Source of the DNA: Flavobacteriales bacterium
GTDB taxonomy: Bacteria > Bacteroidota > Bacteroidia > Flavobacteriales_F > PHOS-HE28
Direction: 5' to 3'
DNA length: 64,000 nt
NCBI GenBank assembly: GCA_020635695.1
Contig: JACJZH010000006.1
Span: 132,239 to 196,238 of the forward strand
Made by a program: the position numbers and the translations under genes. Below are positions 34,716 to 43,145 of this stretch, one piece after another. The first letter of the stretch is position 1; every line of letters begins with the position of its first letter. The notes under the pieces are model-generated. The model was not told the origin of the DNA, ran no database searches, and saw only the letters and a list, made by a program, of their open reading frames with translations.

Positions 34716-35258
34716 ATGAACAAGCTCATGACCCTCTCGCTCGCCGCCCTGTTGTTCACCGCCTGTGCCAAGGATGACGATCCGGCCTCGCCGTCCGGTG
34801 GTGGAACATCGACGCCACCGGCCATCCCCACCTCGTTCACGGTCGACGAGATCGCGATCCACGGGTTCCAGTGGTACCGCCCGGGCGTGACCCCGCTGGA
34901 AAGCTGGGATGACGACAACATCCTGACCACCGGCGTGGCCGACATCTTCGTGGCGGCCTACCACAGCACCACCCTCAAGTTCCGCTCGGAGGTGATCAGC
35001 AACGCCGACCACACCCAGTACCACCTGATGAACGATGCCGACTGGGGCATGCTCCCCTATACCGTTCCGTTCGACCAGTTCGCCAAGGTGCAGCTCTGGG
35101 ACGAGGACGGTGCCTTCGCCGACGACCTGATCAGCACCGTGTTCCTGACCGGCTCGGACCTGTACGAGAACGACGAGGCCACGGAGTTCACGGTGGTACT
35201 TCACGGCGCGCCTAACGCCTGCACCATGTACATCAGCGGGCGGTTCTACTACGAGTGA
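34716..35258 (+). CDS. Putative lipoprotein
   Basis: A 180-residue protein with lipoprotein signal MNKLMTLSLAALLFTACAKDDDP (lipobox LFTAC). A Ser/Gly/Pro linker is followed by a beta-rich domain (FTVDEIAIHGFQWYRPGVTPLESWDDDN, DIFVAAYHSTTLKFRSEVI, YTVPFDQFAKVQLWDED). This layout is common for uncharacterised outer-membrane lipoproteins of Bacteroidota. The frame's upstream ATG at 34623 gives no signal peptide, so 34716 is used. It is divergent from the propeller gene. Confidence 0.8.
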   Translation: MNKLMTLSLAALLFTACAKDDDPASPSGGGTSTPPAIPTSFTVDEIAIHGFQWYRPGVTPLESWDDDNILTTGVADIFVAAYHSTTLKFRSEVISNADHTQYHLMNDADWGMLPYTVPFDQFAKVQLWDEDGAFADDLISTVFLTGSDLYENDEATEFTVVLHGAPNACTMYISGRFYYE

Positions 35259-35423
35259 CCGGAGGCCTGCCGTTCCATCCAGGCCTGGACCACCGGCCGG
35301 GGAAGCACCCATTCCCAAAGGCAGGAAAACTGTACTCCTGCTATCCGCGAAAGTCATCCGAAATGATCGGCTCCATGGATAGCGTGGAACGATAGGATGC
35401 TTGTATTCCCGGACCCTGATCAC

Positions 35424-35431
35424 TAGGTTGC
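35424..35431 (+). promoter_or_regulatory. Predicted -7 element (TAGGTTGC) for the short stalk-like gene
   Basis: TAGGTTGC lies 31 bases before the ATG at 35463. The interval 35259-35462 also has a small inverted repeat (GCAGGA/TCCTGC, 35321-35341). Confidence 0.4.
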
Positions 35432-35462
35432 AGGCTCCGAGAACCCCATACCGAACACGACG

Positions 35463-36482
35463 ATGCGTTCACTATTTGCTGCAGCCATGCTCTTGGTGTG
35501 CCTGCCCCTACTTGCCCAACAGAACAGCCTCTATCAGGCTATCTCCTACCAGGCCGTGGCCCGCGATGCCAATGGCGACCCGGTCGCGAACCAGACCATC
35601 GGGTTGGAATTCCTGATCACGGCAGGACCCGGCGGCGTCTATCAGGAGACCCAGACCACCACCACCAATGACCAGGGGCTCTTCACGGTGAACATCGGTG
35701 AGGGGACCCCTTCCGGTTTCGGCCCCTTGGAGGAGTTCACCTGGTATCATCCCGCCAACGACCTGCGCCTGTTCGTGTCGGCCGACTTCACCGGTGGCAC
35801 GAACTATCAGTTCTTCGGTGAGGAGATCATTCGAGCGGTCCCTGTTGCCGCCACTGCGCGCATGGCCACCACCTTGTTGGATAGTTCCGTGGTGGTGGAT
35901 CGCGACAATGGTCTCATCGAGGTGGACCCCGCCTATGACCTCCTCGTGAACGGCAGCCTGACCTACCAGGACGGCAACGAAGGCGCCGGCAGGGTGCTGG
36001 TCTCAGACGCCTCTGGCACCGCCAGCTGGCAGGACCCGCAGGAGACCGTGATCCACCAAGTGGACAATGGCCCTGCTATCGCGCAACCAAAGTCCCCGGA
36101 CTATGTCTTGGAACTTTCGGCCGCTTGGCCGGACGGTAACTCGCTCGTTATCCCAGCTACGATACTGGACAGCTACTGTGCGGACATGAACGGATGCAGG
36201 CTTACCCTCACTGCCGAGAATGCTGTCAACGATTGGGTCGAGGTCAAGATGCTCTCGCTCTCCTACGAAGTAGGGAGCGGTACCTATGTCTATAACTATG
36301 GGACGAATGTGAACACAGGCGCTTTTGGTGGCAACGCACTTCTAGCCTCAGGAGTGAACAATGGCTGTCAGATCCATGGTGGCTCGTGGTCTGGGTACGT
36401 GGTGAGCAATGGGGATTCTTTTCTCCATCTAGCCAAGCTGTCCAACCTTGTAACGCGATGTGCTGTCAAGGTCGAGGATTAA
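35463..36482 (+). CDS. Secreted stalk/tail-fibre-like protein with divergent low-GC tip domain
   Basis: A 339-residue protein with signal peptide (MRSLFAAAMLLVCLPLLAQ) and the same N-terminal domain as the 619-residue stalk protein (ISYQAVARDANGDPVANQTIGLEF, TNDQGLFTVNIGEG, IIRAVPVAATA). A short linker (LLVNGSLTYQDGNEGAGRVLVSDASGTASWQ) leads to a distinct C-terminal domain of about 130 residues. From about 36060 the DNA is visibly less GC-rich with more A/T third positions, suggesting the tip was acquired separately. Probable surface fibre; no T9SS domain is seen. Confidence 0.72.
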   Translation: MRSLFAAAMLLVCLPLLAQQNSLYQAISYQAVARDANGDPVANQTIGLEFLITAGPGGVYQETQTTTTNDQGLFTVNIGEGTPSGFGPLEEFTWYHPANDLRLFVSADFTGGTNYQFFGEEIIRAVPVAATARMATTLLDSSVVVDRDNGLIEVDPAYDLLVNGSLTYQDGNEGAGRVLVSDASGTASWQDPQETVIHQVDNGPAIAQPKSPDYVLELSAAWPDGNSLVIPATILDSYCADMNGCRLTLTAENAVNDWVEVKMLSLSYEVGSGTYVYNYGTNVNTGAFGGNALLASGVNNGCQIHGGSWSGYVVSNGDSFLHLAKLSNLVTRCAVKVED

Positions 36483-36580
36483 GGACATCGTTGCAACGAC
36501 GCGCTCACCTGGCCTCTCCACACACTCATTGGAATCAATGATATCCTCTGTCCCTCTTGCTGGTTCCGAACGCATTGTCC

Positions 36581-36588
36581 TACCTTGA
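36581..36588 (+). promoter_or_regulatory. Predicted -7 element (TACCTTGA)
   Basis: TACCTTGA lies 19 bases before the ATG at 36608. Confidence 0.45.
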
Positions 36589-36607
36589 TCCAGCGAACCG
36601 ATCCACC

Positions 36608-37561
36608 ATGAACCTCCGTCCGCTCTTCTCCCTGCCCCTGCTGGGCCTGTTGTCCGGCTCGCTCTGCGCTCAATCCCTCTCCCCCACGGTGATCGCCTCT
36701 GCCGGTGGCACCGGCACGGCAGGTGGGGTCACGCTCTCCTGGACCGTGGGCGAAACGGCCGTGCAGACCTTGGACAACGGGACCAACATCCTGACGCAGG
36801 GCTTCCACCAGGCCGACCCCGTGAAGCTGAAGCTGAACATGCGCGCCTTCCTGCAGGGGCCGTACAACGCAGGCAACGGGACCATGAACGATGGCCTGCG
36901 GGCCGGCGGGTTGGTGCCTTTGCAGGAGCCCTACACCGCGCTCGGCTGGAGCTTCGTGGGTGGAGGCGATGAAACGATCGACGCGGCCGTGCTCACGGTC
37001 ACGGGGAACGATGCGATCGTGGACTGGGTGGTGGTGGAACTTCGGGACAAGAACGACAACACCGTGGTCACCGCGAGCCGGGCCGCGCTGCTTCAGCGCG
37101 ACGGGGACATCGTGGACCTCGATGGCACTTCGGCCCTGCAGGTGGATGCACCTGCGGACGACCACTACATCGCCGTCTTCCACCGGAACCACCTCGGTGT
37201 GCTCACCTTCAACACGGTGGCGCTGAGCAGTACCGCCGCGGTGGTGGACCTGACCGACGGCAGCACGGCCACGTTCGGTACGGACGCCCAGGCCGTGGCC
37301 GGAGCGGCCTACCTCCTCTGGTCCGGCGATGTCTCCGGAGATGGGGTGCTGAAATACACCGGTTCCGGCAACGACCGCGACCCCATCCTGTCGGCCATCG
37401 GCGGGGTGGTGCCCACCAATACGCTGGTGGGCTACCGCAGCGAGGACGTGAACATGAACGGCACGGTACAATACACCGGTGCCGGGAACGACCGCGATCC
37501 CATCCTGCAGAACATCGGCGGTGTGGTGCCCACCAACACCCGTGTTGAGCAGATGCCCTGA
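36608..37561 (+). CDS. Secreted protein with C-terminal dockerin-like NDRDPIL repeats
   Basis: A 317-residue protein with signal peptide (MNLRPLFSLPLLGLLSGSLCAQ) and an N-terminal segment shared with many T9SS proteins (VIASAGGTGTAGGVTLSWTVGETAVQT...ILTQGFHQ). The middle is a beta domain. Two C-terminal repeats of 39 residues follow (GDVSGDGVLKYTGSGNDRDPIL and EDVNMNGTVQYTGAGNDRDPIL, each with IGGVVPTNT). Asp/Asn/Gly spacing resembles calcium-binding dockerin loops. No type-A sorting domain is present. Role at the cell surface is inferred. Confidence 0.8.
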   Translation: MNLRPLFSLPLLGLLSGSLCAQSLSPTVIASAGGTGTAGGVTLSWTVGETAVQTLDNGTNILTQGFHQADPVKLKLNMRAFLQGPYNAGNGTMNDGLRAGGLVPLQEPYTALGWSFVGGGDETIDAAVLTVTGNDAIVDWVVVELRDKNDNTVVTASRAALLQRDGDIVDLDGTSALQVDAPADDHYIAVFHRNHLGVLTFNTVALSSTAAVVDLTDGSTATFGTDAQAVAGAAYLLWSGDVSGDGVLKYTGSGNDRDPILSAIGGVVPTNTLVGYRSEDVNMNGTVQYTGAGNDRDPILQNIGGVVPTNTRVEQMP

Positions 37562-37700
37562 GCGGAGGACCGCTGGCATCCAACGTGCTCGACACCCGCA
37601 CCACGAACCGCTTGACGGCCGGATGAACGGCCGTGACGCGATCCCGGTCCCCCTGACCGGGATAGCCTGACACGTGGCATCCGACCGCCTCTCGGTTGTG

Positions 37701-37708
37701 TACCTTCC
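37701..37708 (+). promoter_or_regulatory. Predicted -7 element (TACCTTCC)
   Basis: TACCTTCC lies 19 bases before the ATG at 37728. Confidence 0.4.
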
Positions 37709-37727
37709 GGGACCAAACTCACCAAGC

Positions 37728-38732
37728 ATGATACAGCGCTACGCGTTCCCGGCACTTCTTTCCCTGTTCGCCCTCCCGCTCACCGCTCAGACGAGCTACT
37801 ACGCGGTGTACTCCCCCGATCAGGATTCAGCCCTGCTGGCCACGGTGGACATGGTCACCGGGGTCGAGACCAATGCCATGACCGTGACCATGAACGGGCA
37901 GGTGATGGACGGTTGCACCGGCATGGCCCTCGATCCCATCTCGGGGCAGGTGTATGTGGTGGCCAAGGAGGCCAGCAACTTCACCCTCGCCACCATCGAC
38001 GTGAACACCGGCGTGCTGACCGCACTGACGGCCCTTTCGGAAAAGTTCGCGGGGATCACCTTCGACAATGCCGGGACGCTTTACGGCATCACAGGGGATG
38101 GTTCCAACACCCCGGAGACGCTCTATTCGATCGATCCCTCCACGGGAACGCTCTCCCTGGTGGCGCAACCTGGGACCGGATCCGATGGTGAAGCGATCGC
38201 GTTCAACAGCTTGAACGGACTGATCTATCGGTACGGTGGCGGTCAGCTCTTCCAGAGCATCGACCCTTCCAACGGCACCGTCACGGACATCTTTCTATCG
38301 GGCGGCACCCCGGCGGACTTCGCGCATGCCCTTGTCCACAACGGGTCCAGCTTCTACTTCGCGGCCGGCTTCACGCTCTATCAGGTGAGCCAGAACGGTA
38401 CGCTGAACATGCTCTCCACCATCAACGGGAGCCCGGTAGGCTACAAGGGCCTCGTGAGCGTGGATGCGGTCTCCGTGGCCGAGCGCACGCGTGCCGAAGC
38501 TCCGGCCATGTTCCCCAATCCGGCCACCGACCGGATCACCTTGTCGCTGGACAACGGCCGCATGGAACGCATCCGGGTGCGTGATGCCGCCGGTGCCTTG
38601 GTGCTGGACCTGGGTGTCAACGGCCTGCAGCGCCATGAACTGGATGTCCGCGAACTACCCGCCGGACTGTACACCGTGGAACTCCAGGATGGCGAGCTGG
38701 TCCGCACCGGCACGTTCAGCGTCGTGCGCTGA
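37728..38732 (+). CDS. Secreted beta-propeller-like protein with T9SS type-A sorting domain
   Basis: A 334-residue protein with signal peptide (MIQRYAFPALLSLFALPLTAQ) and propeller-like repeats (GCTGMALDPISGQVYVVAKE, FAGITFDNAGTLYGITGDG, ALTFNSLNGLIYRYGG-like blocks). The C-terminal sorting domain is clear (APAMFPNPATDRITLSLD, IRVRDAAGALVLDLG, LPAGLYTVEL). Predicted T9SS cargo of unknown binding activity. It is followed by a strong palindromic terminator. Confidence 0.88.
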   Translation: MIQRYAFPALLSLFALPLTAQTSYYAVYSPDQDSALLATVDMVTGVETNAMTVTMNGQVMDGCTGMALDPISGQVYVVAKEASNFTLATIDVNTGVLTALTALSEKFAGITFDNAGTLYGITGDGSNTPETLYSIDPSTGTLSLVAQPGTGSDGEAIAFNSLNGLIYRYGGGQLFQSIDPSNGTVTDIFLSGGTPADFAHALVHNGSSFYFAAGFTLYQVSQNGTLNMLSTINGSPVGYKGLVSVDAVSVAERTRAEAPAMFPNPATDRITLSLDNGRMERIRVRDAAGALVLDLGVNGLQRHELDVRELPAGLYTVELQDGELVRTGTFSVVR

Positions 38733-38755
38733 TCCCGGCCATCCATCGAGAACGA

Positions 38756-38783
38756 GAAAGCCCGGCGGATCCGCCGGGCTTTC
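38756..38783. terminator. Bidirectional intrinsic-terminator-like palindrome
   Basis: A perfect 28-bp palindrome: 12-bp GC-rich stem arms (GAAAGCCCGGCG/CGCCGGGCTTTC) around a GATC loop. It sits between two convergent genes. Short A and T runs flank the stem (AAAG before, CTTTCC after), fitting a bidirectional terminator. Confidence 0.8.
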
Positions 38784-38806
38784 CATTTCCAGGTCGTGGA
38801 TGGGAC

Positions 38807-39205
38807 TCAGTTCTGGGACGGCATCGGTGAGAAGCAGAACTGCTCCCAGACCACCTTGCCATCCTTCACCCTGTACACACAGACCTCGCTCATGGTCGTG
38901 CGGCCCATGCCCTTGAAGGTGCAGTCCATCACCATGCTGATGGCGAAGTGGTCCTCGGCGATCACCGGGTCGCTCACCGTGATGCCATGATGCGCTTCCA
39001 CCATGGCATCGAACTGCACCGTCTTCTGCTTCACGTTCTCCAGGCCCTCCAGCCGCTCGGGCGCGTTGGAACCCGGAGGCTCGATGCTCACGATGTCCGG
39101 CGCGTAGAGCTCGTCGATCGCCGAGGCGAACGATCCCTCGCGGCACAGGGCCACCAGGCGGTCGGCCACCTGCTTCGTTGTCATGGTCTTGGTCTCCGTG
39201 GTCAT
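38807..39205 (-). CDS. NTF2-like / SnoaL-like domain protein
   Basis: A 132-residue single-domain protein of the NTF2-like fold, recognised from VADRLVALCREGSFASAIDELYAPDIVSIEPPG, the central IAEDHFAISMVMDCTFKGMGRTTMSEVCVYRVKDGKVVWEQFCF. Members include small ketosteroid-isomerase-like enzymes and binding domains; the activity here is unknown. A second ATG at 39184 is possible. It is bounded on its 3' side by the palindromic terminator. The 236-base interval 39206-39441 has no recognised feature. Confidence 0.82.
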   Translation of the reverse strand: MTTETKTMTTKQVADRLVALCREGSFASAIDELYAPDIVSIEPPGSNAPERLEGLENVKQKTVQFDAMVEAHHGITVSDPVIAEDHFAISMVMDCTFKGMGRTTMSEVCVYRVKDGKVVWEQFCFSPMPSQN

Positions 39206-39441
39206 GTTGGAATGGATTTGACGGTTTATCTGTCAGGCTGTCGCCAATAATGTAACCAACCCCCACCGGCACCCCAACCCGATCAAGCGGTGATCGTGAC
39301 AGGCCGTTGATCCTGTTCCGAGCAGGGCCATTCACAGAACTGGAAGCTCCATCCGGATCGAACGTTCCGGTCCGTGACGTGTACGGAGATGTGCAGAACA
39401 GCCGTTCGCAGCATCCCATCCATACACCAACACTCCGACCC

Positions 39442-40776
39442 ATGGACCGAAACACCCTGACCTGGACCGGACTTGCCGCCATCGCACTGGCGCTGGTCCT
39501 CCTGCTCGCGTTCGAAGGCAACGCCACCGCCGACCGACCGATCCACACCACCGCCCTGGTGGACACCAGTGGCTGCGTCTTCCTCACCGTGTACGAAGGC
39601 AAGGACCTGGACAGCTCCTTCGTGCTGGCCACACCGGCACCCGTGCTCCAGGCCGAGACCGGTGGGCTCCGCTGGCTCGTTCAGGCGCAGGCCGAGGACG
39701 GTGGCTACGGCGCCGGTTCGCACAGCCGGCAGGACATCCGCGACCCGCATGCGGTGAGCACCGACCCCGCCACCACCGCCATGGTGGCCATGTCGCTGAT
39801 GCGCCTGGGCAACCTGCCGGACTCCGGGACCTATGGTCACCAATTGGGCCGTGCCACCGAATACCTGCTCGTCCACGTGGAGAAGGCCCCGAAGGACGCG
39901 ATCAACATCACCGACCTGCAGGGCACCCAGATCCAGGTGAAGCTCGGCGCCAACATCGATGTGGCGCTCACCGCGCAGTACTTGAGCAACCTGGCCGCCA
40001 AGCTGGAAAGCGGCACCTCCTTCCACCTGCGCGTGATGCGCGCCCTGAACACCTGCGTGGGCATGATCCAACGCGGCCAGAACAGCGACGGAAGCCAGCG
40101 AGGCGATGGGTGGGCCGGCGTGTTGCAGAGCAGCTTCGCGGCCAATGCCCTGGAGAGCGCCAAGGCACAGGGTGCCCAGGTGGACAGTACATCCCTCGAA
40201 CTCGCCCGCGATTTCCAGAAGGCCAACTTCGATGTCTCCTCGGGCAGTGCCGTCACCGAACGGGCGGCCGGCATCACCTTGTACGCGGTGAGCAGCAGCA
40301 CCCGCAGCAGCGCCAAACAGGCCCGGGAGGCCAAGGAACGCGTACGCCAGGCCAAGCGGGAAGGCCGCCTGCAGGACGATGATGAGATGAGCGTAAAGGC
40401 CTTGGAAGAGGCCGGCTACAGCCGCAGCGAGGCCGAGAAGCTGAACACCGCCGTGCAGGTGTACGACGCCGCCAAGGTGCAGAGCCAGGACGCCAACGTG
40501 GTCACCGGCTTCGGGAACAACGGCGGGGAGGAGTTCCTCAGCTTCCTGCAGACCGGTGAATCGCTCGTGATCGGCAAGGACGATGGCTGGCGTTCCTGGT
40601 ATCAGCAGACCAGTGGCCGCCTGGTGGACATCCAGAACCCGGACGGCAGTTGGAACGGCCACCACTGCATCACGAGCCCGGTGTTCTGCACCGCCACGGC
40701 CCTGCTCATCCTCAGCATCAACAACGACATCGAGCACCTGCTGGCCCAGGGAGCCGTGGAATACGACGCCAAGTGA
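39442..40776 (+). CDS. Prenyltransferase/squalene-oxidase-repeat protein
   Basis: A 444-residue protein with an N-terminal membrane anchor (LTWTGLAAIALALVLLLAF) and an alpha/alpha-toroid domain of the squalene-cyclase/prenyltransferase-repeat type (LRWLVQAQAEDGGYGAG, TDPATTAMVAMSLMRLGN, VDIQNPDGSWNGHHCITSPVFCTATALLIL). A charged helical insertion (SSAKQAREAKERVRQAKREG, about residues 290-345) interrupts the toroid. Catalytic cyclase motifs (DxDD) are not seen, so it is probably a secreted binding or scaffold protein. The long upstream in-frame extension to 39307 lacks a signal and is not used. Confidence 0.8.
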   Translation: MDRNTLTWTGLAAIALALVLLLAFEGNATADRPIHTTALVDTSGCVFLTVYEGKDLDSSFVLATPAPVLQAETGGLRWLVQAQAEDGGYGAGSHSRQDIRDPHAVSTDPATTAMVAMSLMRLGNLPDSGTYGHQLGRATEYLLVHVEKAPKDAINITDLQGTQIQVKLGANIDVALTAQYLSNLAAKLESGTSFHLRVMRALNTCVGMIQRGQNSDGSQRGDGWAGVLQSSFAANALESAKAQGAQVDSTSLELARDFQKANFDVSSGSAVTERAAGITLYAVSSSTRSSAKQAREAKERVRQAKREGRLQDDDEMSVKALEEAGYSRSEAEKLNTAVQVYDAAKVQSQDANVVTGFGNNGGEEFLSFLQTGESLVIGKDDGWRSWYQQTSGRLVDIQNPDGSWNGHHCITSPVFCTATALLILSINNDIEHLLAQGAVEYDAK

Positions 40777-40850
40777 GCGGACCGGCCCAGGCAACGAACG
40801 TTCCGGCAGGGACGTCCTCCTAGCGGGCACACATTACAGGTTTTGGTAAA

Positions 40851-40878
40851 GGGAATGGGGACTTCGGTCCTCATTTCC
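40851..40878 (+). terminator. Stable hairpin with TTCG tetraloop
   Basis: A 12-base arm (GGGAATGGGGAC) pairs with GTCCTCATTTCC (ten Watson-Crick and two G-U pairs) around a TTCG loop. It lies 74 bases after the squalene-cyclase-like gene. No T run follows, so it may be a transcript-end structure rather than a complete intrinsic terminator. Confidence 0.5.
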
Positions 40879-40989
40879 GTTCACTCACCCACCGGGCGAG
40901 TCCACCATGCGAATTCGCACGATGTTGGTGGCGGCTCCGTGTCGGATGGTACGGGATACGCCAAGGTCCCTCGGCCACGTTCGACCTGT

Positions 40990-41112
40990 ATGAAGCGTCT
41001 TCTCTGGGTCACGCTGGCAGCCCTGCTCCTGCTGGCCTCCTGTTCCGCAGGAAGGACCGCCTACAAGTGCAACGGTCGGAAAGGCCAGCGCGTGCCGATG
41101 GGGGTCCTGTGA
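40990..41112 (+). CDS. Very small putative lipoprotein (40 aa)
   Basis: A 40-residue ORF with a lipoprotein signal (MKRLLWVTLAALLLLASCSAG, lipobox LLASC) and only about 22 mature residues (GRTAYKCNGRKGQRVPMGVL). Tiny lipoproteins of this type with a TAYxCxGRKG-like tail are familiar in Bacteroidota. The in-frame extension to 40843 has no supporting features. Function unknown. Confidence 0.65.
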   Translation: MKRLLWVTLAALLLLASCSAGRTAYKCNGRKGQRVPMGVL

Positions 41113-41218
41113 CCATCGTCCCGTACCCGTTCGTCGGTCGTTCTTCCCGTTCCGTCACCCGCGTTTCGGTGTGCAGGGTCAGGTTCCTGTACTTCGCAGG
41201 ATACCGAACGGAACCGAC

Positions 41219-43129
41219 ATGAACGCATCCCACCTGCTGACCGCGACCCTTGCCCTGCTCCTGCTGCGACCCGCACAGGCCCAGGAGTGGCTGGGGACCA
41301 TCGACGACAACTGGAACGACCCCGCCAACTGGAGCGATTGGCCGCTCGGTGGCGAGAACGTGACCATCGACCCCTCGTTCTACACCGGCGCCCAGGCCTC
41401 TCCGGTGCTTTCGGGGAACAGCGTCTTCATTCCGGACCGCCTCTTCATCGAGAACGGTGCTCAGGTCACGCTCCAGGGTGCGCTCACCGTGGCCGACCGC
41501 CTGATCGTGGGCAGCGAGGCCGAAGTGACGATGAACTCGGGAACGCTGAACAGCGACCGGTTGATCATGGAGGGAGGCGGGGCCTTCGTGCTGGCCAACG
41601 GCACCATCAACGTGCAATCCGTTCTGGCCCTGGGCGATGACGGCGTGGTACCGAGCCGCTTCGAACAGCAGAACGGTGCGGTGAACGTGACGGGCGAACT
41701 CGGCTTCGACGTGGAACTGCTGCCCAGCACACCGACCTACCAGCTCATCGCCGGGACCCTGACGGTGAACGGTGATGCGGTCTGGGCGGGTGCCAGCCCG
41801 GGAAGCGGCCAGGGCCGCCTGTTGGTGGAGGGCGGAACCGTCCAGATCAACGGCAGCACCATGAACACCGCCGGCAGCACGGTGGACCTCTTCATCGACG
41901 TGAAGGGCGGCGATCTGATCCTGAACGGCCCTGCGCTGGACCTGGCCCATGCCACGGACAGTGTTCAACAGAGCTCCGGCACCTGGGTCATGGACAATGC
42001 CCTCACCGTGGAGTGCGACGGCGTGATCCATTGCACCGGCGGCGATCAGCAGGTGGTCGGGCAGGTGGAGCTCCGCGGGTCCGGCACGATCCGCTGGCAC
42101 GACGTGGAAACGGACAACCAATCCTCCCTCCAACACACGGGTCCGGATGAGCTCCAGGTGAGCGGCAATTGGCTGCGGGCAGGCACGTTCGATGCGGACA
42201 ACAACACGGTGGCCTTCATCGGCGGCGGTAACCAACAGGTGATCGGCACGGACTTCCATGGCCTGCGGATCGCCAATACGGGGCCCGGCGTCGACCTTTC
42301 GGTGGGCACCACCACCGTGGCCGGAGCGCTCGTGCTCGAGAACGGCGTCCTGTTCACCTCCGACATCGCCATGCTGGAAGTGCTGCACAACGCCACGTCC
42401 ACCCCCGGATCGGCGAGCAGCCATGTGGACGGACCGATGCGGAAGATCGGGAACGACGACTTCGTGTTCCCCACCGGTGCCAACGGTGCCTGGCGCCGCA
42501 TCGCCGTGTCGGGGATCAACGACCAGGACACCGAGTTCACCGCGCGCCATGTGGATGGCGCCTTCACCAACACCATGGACCTGGGCCCGTCATTGGTCTC
42601 GGTGAGCGACCAGGAACATTGGATCCTGGAACGCGCCGTGACCACCGATGATGCCCGGGTGGAACTGTACTGGGAGGACGCTGCGCAGAGCGGCCTGGTG
42701 GACTGCAGCACCCTGGTGGTCGCCGCCTGGAACGGGTCGCAATGGACCGCCGGCCCCTCCACCACCACTGGCAGCTGCACGGGCAACGATGCCGGTTCGG
42801 TGATCACCGATGGCCCGGGCGCGGTGTTCCAGGCCTTCACCTTCGGCGTGTCCGACAGCACCCTGGCCATTGCGGAACGGGGTGCGAACGTCCTGCTTCC
42901 CCACCCCCAGCCCGCCAACGACCGGGCGTGGGTGCCCGTACCCGGGAGCACCACCGACCTGGACCTGTTCGACGCCACCGGGCAGCACGTCCGTTCCGTG
43001 GTACGCACGGACCCGACCGCCTCGCACCTGATGGTGACCACGGATGCGTTGCCCTCCGGACTTTACCTTGTGCGGGCCTCGGCACGCGGTCAGGTGCTTG
43101 CCCACGGTCGTCTCATCGTCACCCATTGA
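41219..43129 (+). CDS. Secreted parallel-beta protein with T9SS type-A sorting domain
   Basis: A 636-residue protein with signal peptide (MNASHLLTATLALLLLRPAQAQ). The opening WLGTIDDNWNDPANWSDWPLGGENVTIDP is the G8-like start of Bacteroidota adhesin-type proteins. A long stretch of short beta repeats follows (VFIPDRLFIENGAQVTLQGALTV, IVGSEAEVTMNSGTLNSDRLIMEGGG). A C-terminal sorting domain closes it (LDLFDATGQHVRSVV, LPSGLYLVRAS). Predicted surface-exposed T9SS cargo. The DODA-type gene begins 16 bases later. Confidence 0.87.
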   Translation: MNASHLLTATLALLLLRPAQAQEWLGTIDDNWNDPANWSDWPLGGENVTIDPSFYTGAQASPVLSGNSVFIPDRLFIENGAQVTLQGALTVADRLIVGSEAEVTMNSGTLNSDRLIMEGGGAFVLANGTINVQSVLALGDDGVVPSRFEQQNGAVNVTGELGFDVELLPSTPTYQLIAGTLTVNGDAVWAGASPGSGQGRLLVEGGTVQINGSTMNTAGSTVDLFIDVKGGDLILNGPALDLAHATDSVQQSSGTWVMDNALTVECDGVIHCTGGDQQVVGQVELRGSGTIRWHDVETDNQSSLQHTGPDELQVSGNWLRAGTFDADNNTVAFIGGGNQQVIGTDFHGLRIANTGPGVDLSVGTTTVAGALVLENGVLFTSDIAMLEVLHNATSTPGSASSHVDGPMRKIGNDDFVFPTGANGAWRRIAVSGINDQDTEFTARHVDGAFTNTMDLGPSLVSVSDQEHWILERAVTTDDARVELYWEDAAQSGLVDCSTLVVAAWNGSQWTAGPSTTTGSCTGNDAGSVITDGPGAVFQAFTFGVSDSTLAIAERGANVLLPHPQPANDRAWVPVPGSTTDLDLFDATGQHVRSVVRTDPTASHLMVTTDALPSGLYLVRASARGQVLAHGRLIVTH

Positions 43130-43145
43130 TCGCTCCTCCACGGCC

